From positions 1 to 8,316 of the forward strand of contig PSPB01000020.1 of the NCBI GenBank assembly GCA_003193815.1: a stretch of DNA of 8,316 nucleotides, written 5' to 3'. Each line of letters starts with the position of its first letter. Position 1 is the first letter of the stretch. The notes beneath the pieces were generated by a model. The model searched no databases, was not told the DNA's origin, and saw only the letters and a program-made list of their open reading frames with translations. This DNA comes from Methanobacteriota archaeon (lineage in GTDB: Archaea; Thermoplasmatota; Poseidoniia; MGIII; CG-Epi1). Shown here in pieces: positions 6,588 to 8,316 of the stretch. The translations under genes were made by a program, and so were the position numbers.

Positions 6588-8316
6588 CCGCCGGACTGGC
6601 GGGCTGATGCTGAAGCCGCTGGCGGCCGCGTTCCTGTTCCTGCTCCCCGCGCTGGCGGGCTGTCTCGACAGCGACGAGGCGCGACCGCTCTCTGCCGACG
6701 ACCTGCAGGTCGCGCCGCAGCTGCTGACCGGCGGCGAGTTCCAGCCGCTGGTGCTGACCGCGCGACAGCCGATGGCGGTCTACATTCCCTACTTGCTGCT
6801 CAACCCGGCGACCGGCTACATCCAGAACTCGACCGTGGTCGACCTGGCGCTGGGCGAGACGGTGCAGCTACAGGTGCTTGCGCCGCCGCGCATTGACTCG
6901 GCCTACCTATTCATCGGCGAGAGCGGCCGCCAGCACTGGCCGGCGCGCGACCCCGGTGAGAGCTGGGAGGCGTGGGTCGCGCGCGGGATGCCTGCGGCGA
7001 CGATGGTCGAGCGCGTCCCGCAGGCGGCGGGGCTCGACGCGCTCAATGCATCGCGCGATAGCGGCGCCGGCCGCGTCGTCCCTCTGCGCGTCCCGGTCGT
7101 GCGGCCGCAGTCGCCCGCGTATGCGCCGGAAGAGGGCGGTCGCTTTGCGACCGGGGTCGTCGATGGACGCTCGGTCTTCAACACGATTCGCAAGATAACT
7201 GACGACACGCTGGCGCCCGACCCCTACGACGGGGCGGCGGGCTACCTTGACCGCTGGGCGGGGCAGGGTAACCACGCCTACGAGGACGCGGCGCAGTTCC
7301 TGATTCGCGAGCTGGAATCCTACGGGCTCGAGGTGCAGGCGCACCGTTTCCAGTTCACCGACATCTTCGGCAATCAGAACCCGGAAGCGTACAATATCTG
7401 CGGCTACCGCTACGGCACGCTCTACCCCGACGAGTGGCTCGTCTTCGGCGCGCATTTCGACGTCGCGCCGCCGACCAACGCCGGGCTGCTCGACCCACAC
7501 GTCACCGGCAGCCGCAGCTACGGCACCCGCGTCGGCGCCTACGACAACACCGCCGGCACCAGCATGGTGCTGAACGTCGCCGAGGCGATGAGCGACTTCG
7601 CCAGCCGCCGCACGATGGTCTTCTGCCTTTGGTCGGGTGAGGAGGGGGGCAAGCGCGGCAGCGACTACTGGACTGAATATTACGTCAAGGGCGACCATCC
7701 CGAAGTCACCGTGACGAACTACGTCAACCTCGATATGGCCGGCGTCAACTGGCCCGGCGGCGGCGGCGCCCCGCACGGCGACCCGGACCCGCAGCCGTCG
7801 GAGTCCGGCTACCCCAAGGATACCGAAATCTGGCCGCTGCGGCTCTACATCGGCCCGTCGGAGGATTATGACGTGGTCAACCAGCCCGGCATGGTGCAGC
7901 TGGCGCGCTGGGTCGGCGCTGACGCCATCAACGTCTCGGCGCAGATGGACGTGCTGGTCGGCAACGAGAGCGACGCCGCGCCGACCTGGAAATACGATGC
8001 CTGGCTGCGGCAGGACCGCCCTGAGGTTATCGTCTACGAGGACACGACCGCGCGCAGCGACCACGCCAGCTTCCAGGACAACCTCGGCACCATCACCCTC
8101 GGCTACGGCGGGCTGGTTGACGGCTACTGGTGCTACCACCAGACCTGCGACACGCTCGAGGAGATGACCGAGTGGATGGATAACTCCGAACCGGCCCGTC
8201 CCTACGGCAACAACGCCACCGGCGTAGAGAACATCGTCAATTCGCTGGACATCATCACCTGGTGGGCGCTCTACATGTTCTTCCACCTTGACGAGAAGCC
8301 GGTGCTGAACACGTAT
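6583..8316 (+). CDS. M28-family zinc aminopeptidase-like lipoprotein, 3' end missing
   Basis: Di-zinc exopeptidase of the M28 family, whose members mostly remove N-terminal amino acids from peptides. The frame stays open to the window edge (578 codons seen). A lipoprotein signal (MRRRTGGLMLKP, Leu/Ala core, lipobox LAGC) puts Cys27 at the mature N-terminus, so the enzyme is membrane-tethered outside the cell. Residues 28 to about 210 form an N-terminal region I cannot assign. The catalytic domain then has AHFDV (His291, Asp293), GAYDN (bridging Asp321), WSGEEGG (general-base Glu353, ligand Glu354), NLDMAG (Asp384), SDHASF (His494) and YHQTCDTLE, where His519 is the probable last zinc ligand. 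C517 and C522 flank that His. All expected active-site residues are present, so it should be active. Five sequons (NST, NAS, NVS, NES, NAT) agree with export. The start is either ATG 6583 (preferred, with GGTGGG upstream) or ATG 6607; both leave an intact lipobox. Only the extreme C-terminus seems to be missing. Confidence 0.93.
   Translation, partial: MRRRTGGLMLKPLAAAFLFLLPALAGCLDSDEARPLSADDLQVAPQLLTGGEFQPLVLTARQPMAVYIPYLLLNPATGYIQNSTVVDLALGETVQLQVLAPPRIDSAYLFIGESGRQHWPARDPGESWEAWVARGMPAATMVERVPQAAGLDALNASRDSGAGRVVPLRVPVVRPQSPAYAPEEGGRFATGVVDGRSVFNTIRKITDDTLAPDPYDGAAGYLDRWAGQGNHAYEDAAQFLIRELESYGLEVQAHRFQFTDIFGNQNPEAYNICGYRYGTLYPDEWLVFGAHFDVAPPTNAGLLDPHVTGSRSYGTRVGAYDNTAGTSMVLNVAEAMSDFASRRTMVFCLWSGEEGGKRGSDYWTEYYVKGDHPEVTVTNYVNLDMAGVNWPGGGGAPHGDPDPQPSESGYPKDTEIWPLRLYIGPSEDYDVVNQPGMVQLARWVGADAINVSAQMDVLVGNESDAAPTWKYDAWLRQDRPEVIVYEDTTARSDHASFQDNLGTITLGYGGLVDGYWCYHQTCDTLEEMTEWMDNSEPARPYGNNATGVENIVNSLDIITWWALYMFFHLDEKPVLNTY

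Noticed and set aside
6907..8286. 459-codon open frame on the minus strand opposite the M28 gene
   Set aside because: The plus strand holds a complete set of M28 active-site residues; the minus frame shows no domain and has antisense-type composition.
1..8316. tRNA, rRNA, CRISPR, insertion sequence, attachment site, terminator
   Set aside because: No cloverleaf, regularly spaced repeat, terminal inverted repeat, transposase or T-rich run typical of archaeal terminators was found; nearly every base is coding.

Overview
The window reads as archaeal DNA, most likely from a mesophilic, high-GC euryarchaeon; marine Thermoplasmata relatives (Marine Group II/III, Poseidoniia) are my best guess. The reasons are an EGY-like archaeal site-2 protease, a surface protein ending in a PGF-CTERM-type archaeosortase signal, dense N-glycosylation sequons in the exported parts only, and Shine-Dalgarno sites that match the archaeal 16S 3' end. 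The lineage call is inference; no rRNA or other marker gene is present.

All genes lie on the + strand and are packed tightly. 1-1281: 3' part of a membrane-embedded site-2 zinc protease, whose start is upstream of the window. It carries a C-terminal Ig-like exodomain with seven sequons. 1278-2501: dihydroorotase (pyrC), overlapping the protease stop by 4 bases. 2527-4695: a 722-residue secreted multi-domain beta-sandwich protein with NEW3-like and CARDB-like repeats and a PGF-CTERM tail. 4698-6542: a signal-anchored S15/CocE-type alpha/beta hydrolase (X-Pro dipeptidyl-peptidase-like), starting 2 bases after the previous stop. 6583-8316: an M28-family zinc aminopeptidase made as a lipoprotein, which runs off the right edge. 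The only non-coding stretches are 25 bases (2502-2526) and 40 bases (6543-6582). Each holds an AT-rich, TATA-like element that stands out in this GC-rich DNA.

Three of the five products are peptidases or peptidase-like hydrolases at or in the membrane, and the fourth exported product is a cell-surface beta-sandwich protein. Together they look like a surface protein-processing or peptide-scavenging cluster, with pyrimidine biosynthesis (pyrC) as the metabolic outlier. The site-2 protease tail and the neighbouring surface protein share the same recognisable Ig-like motif, which ties the two together beyond adjacency. No mobile elements, CRISPR arrays, RNA genes or clear terminators were seen. 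I did not find convincing evidence for a wholly new system; the most original items are the glyco-decorated protease exodomain and the surface-peptidase cluster.
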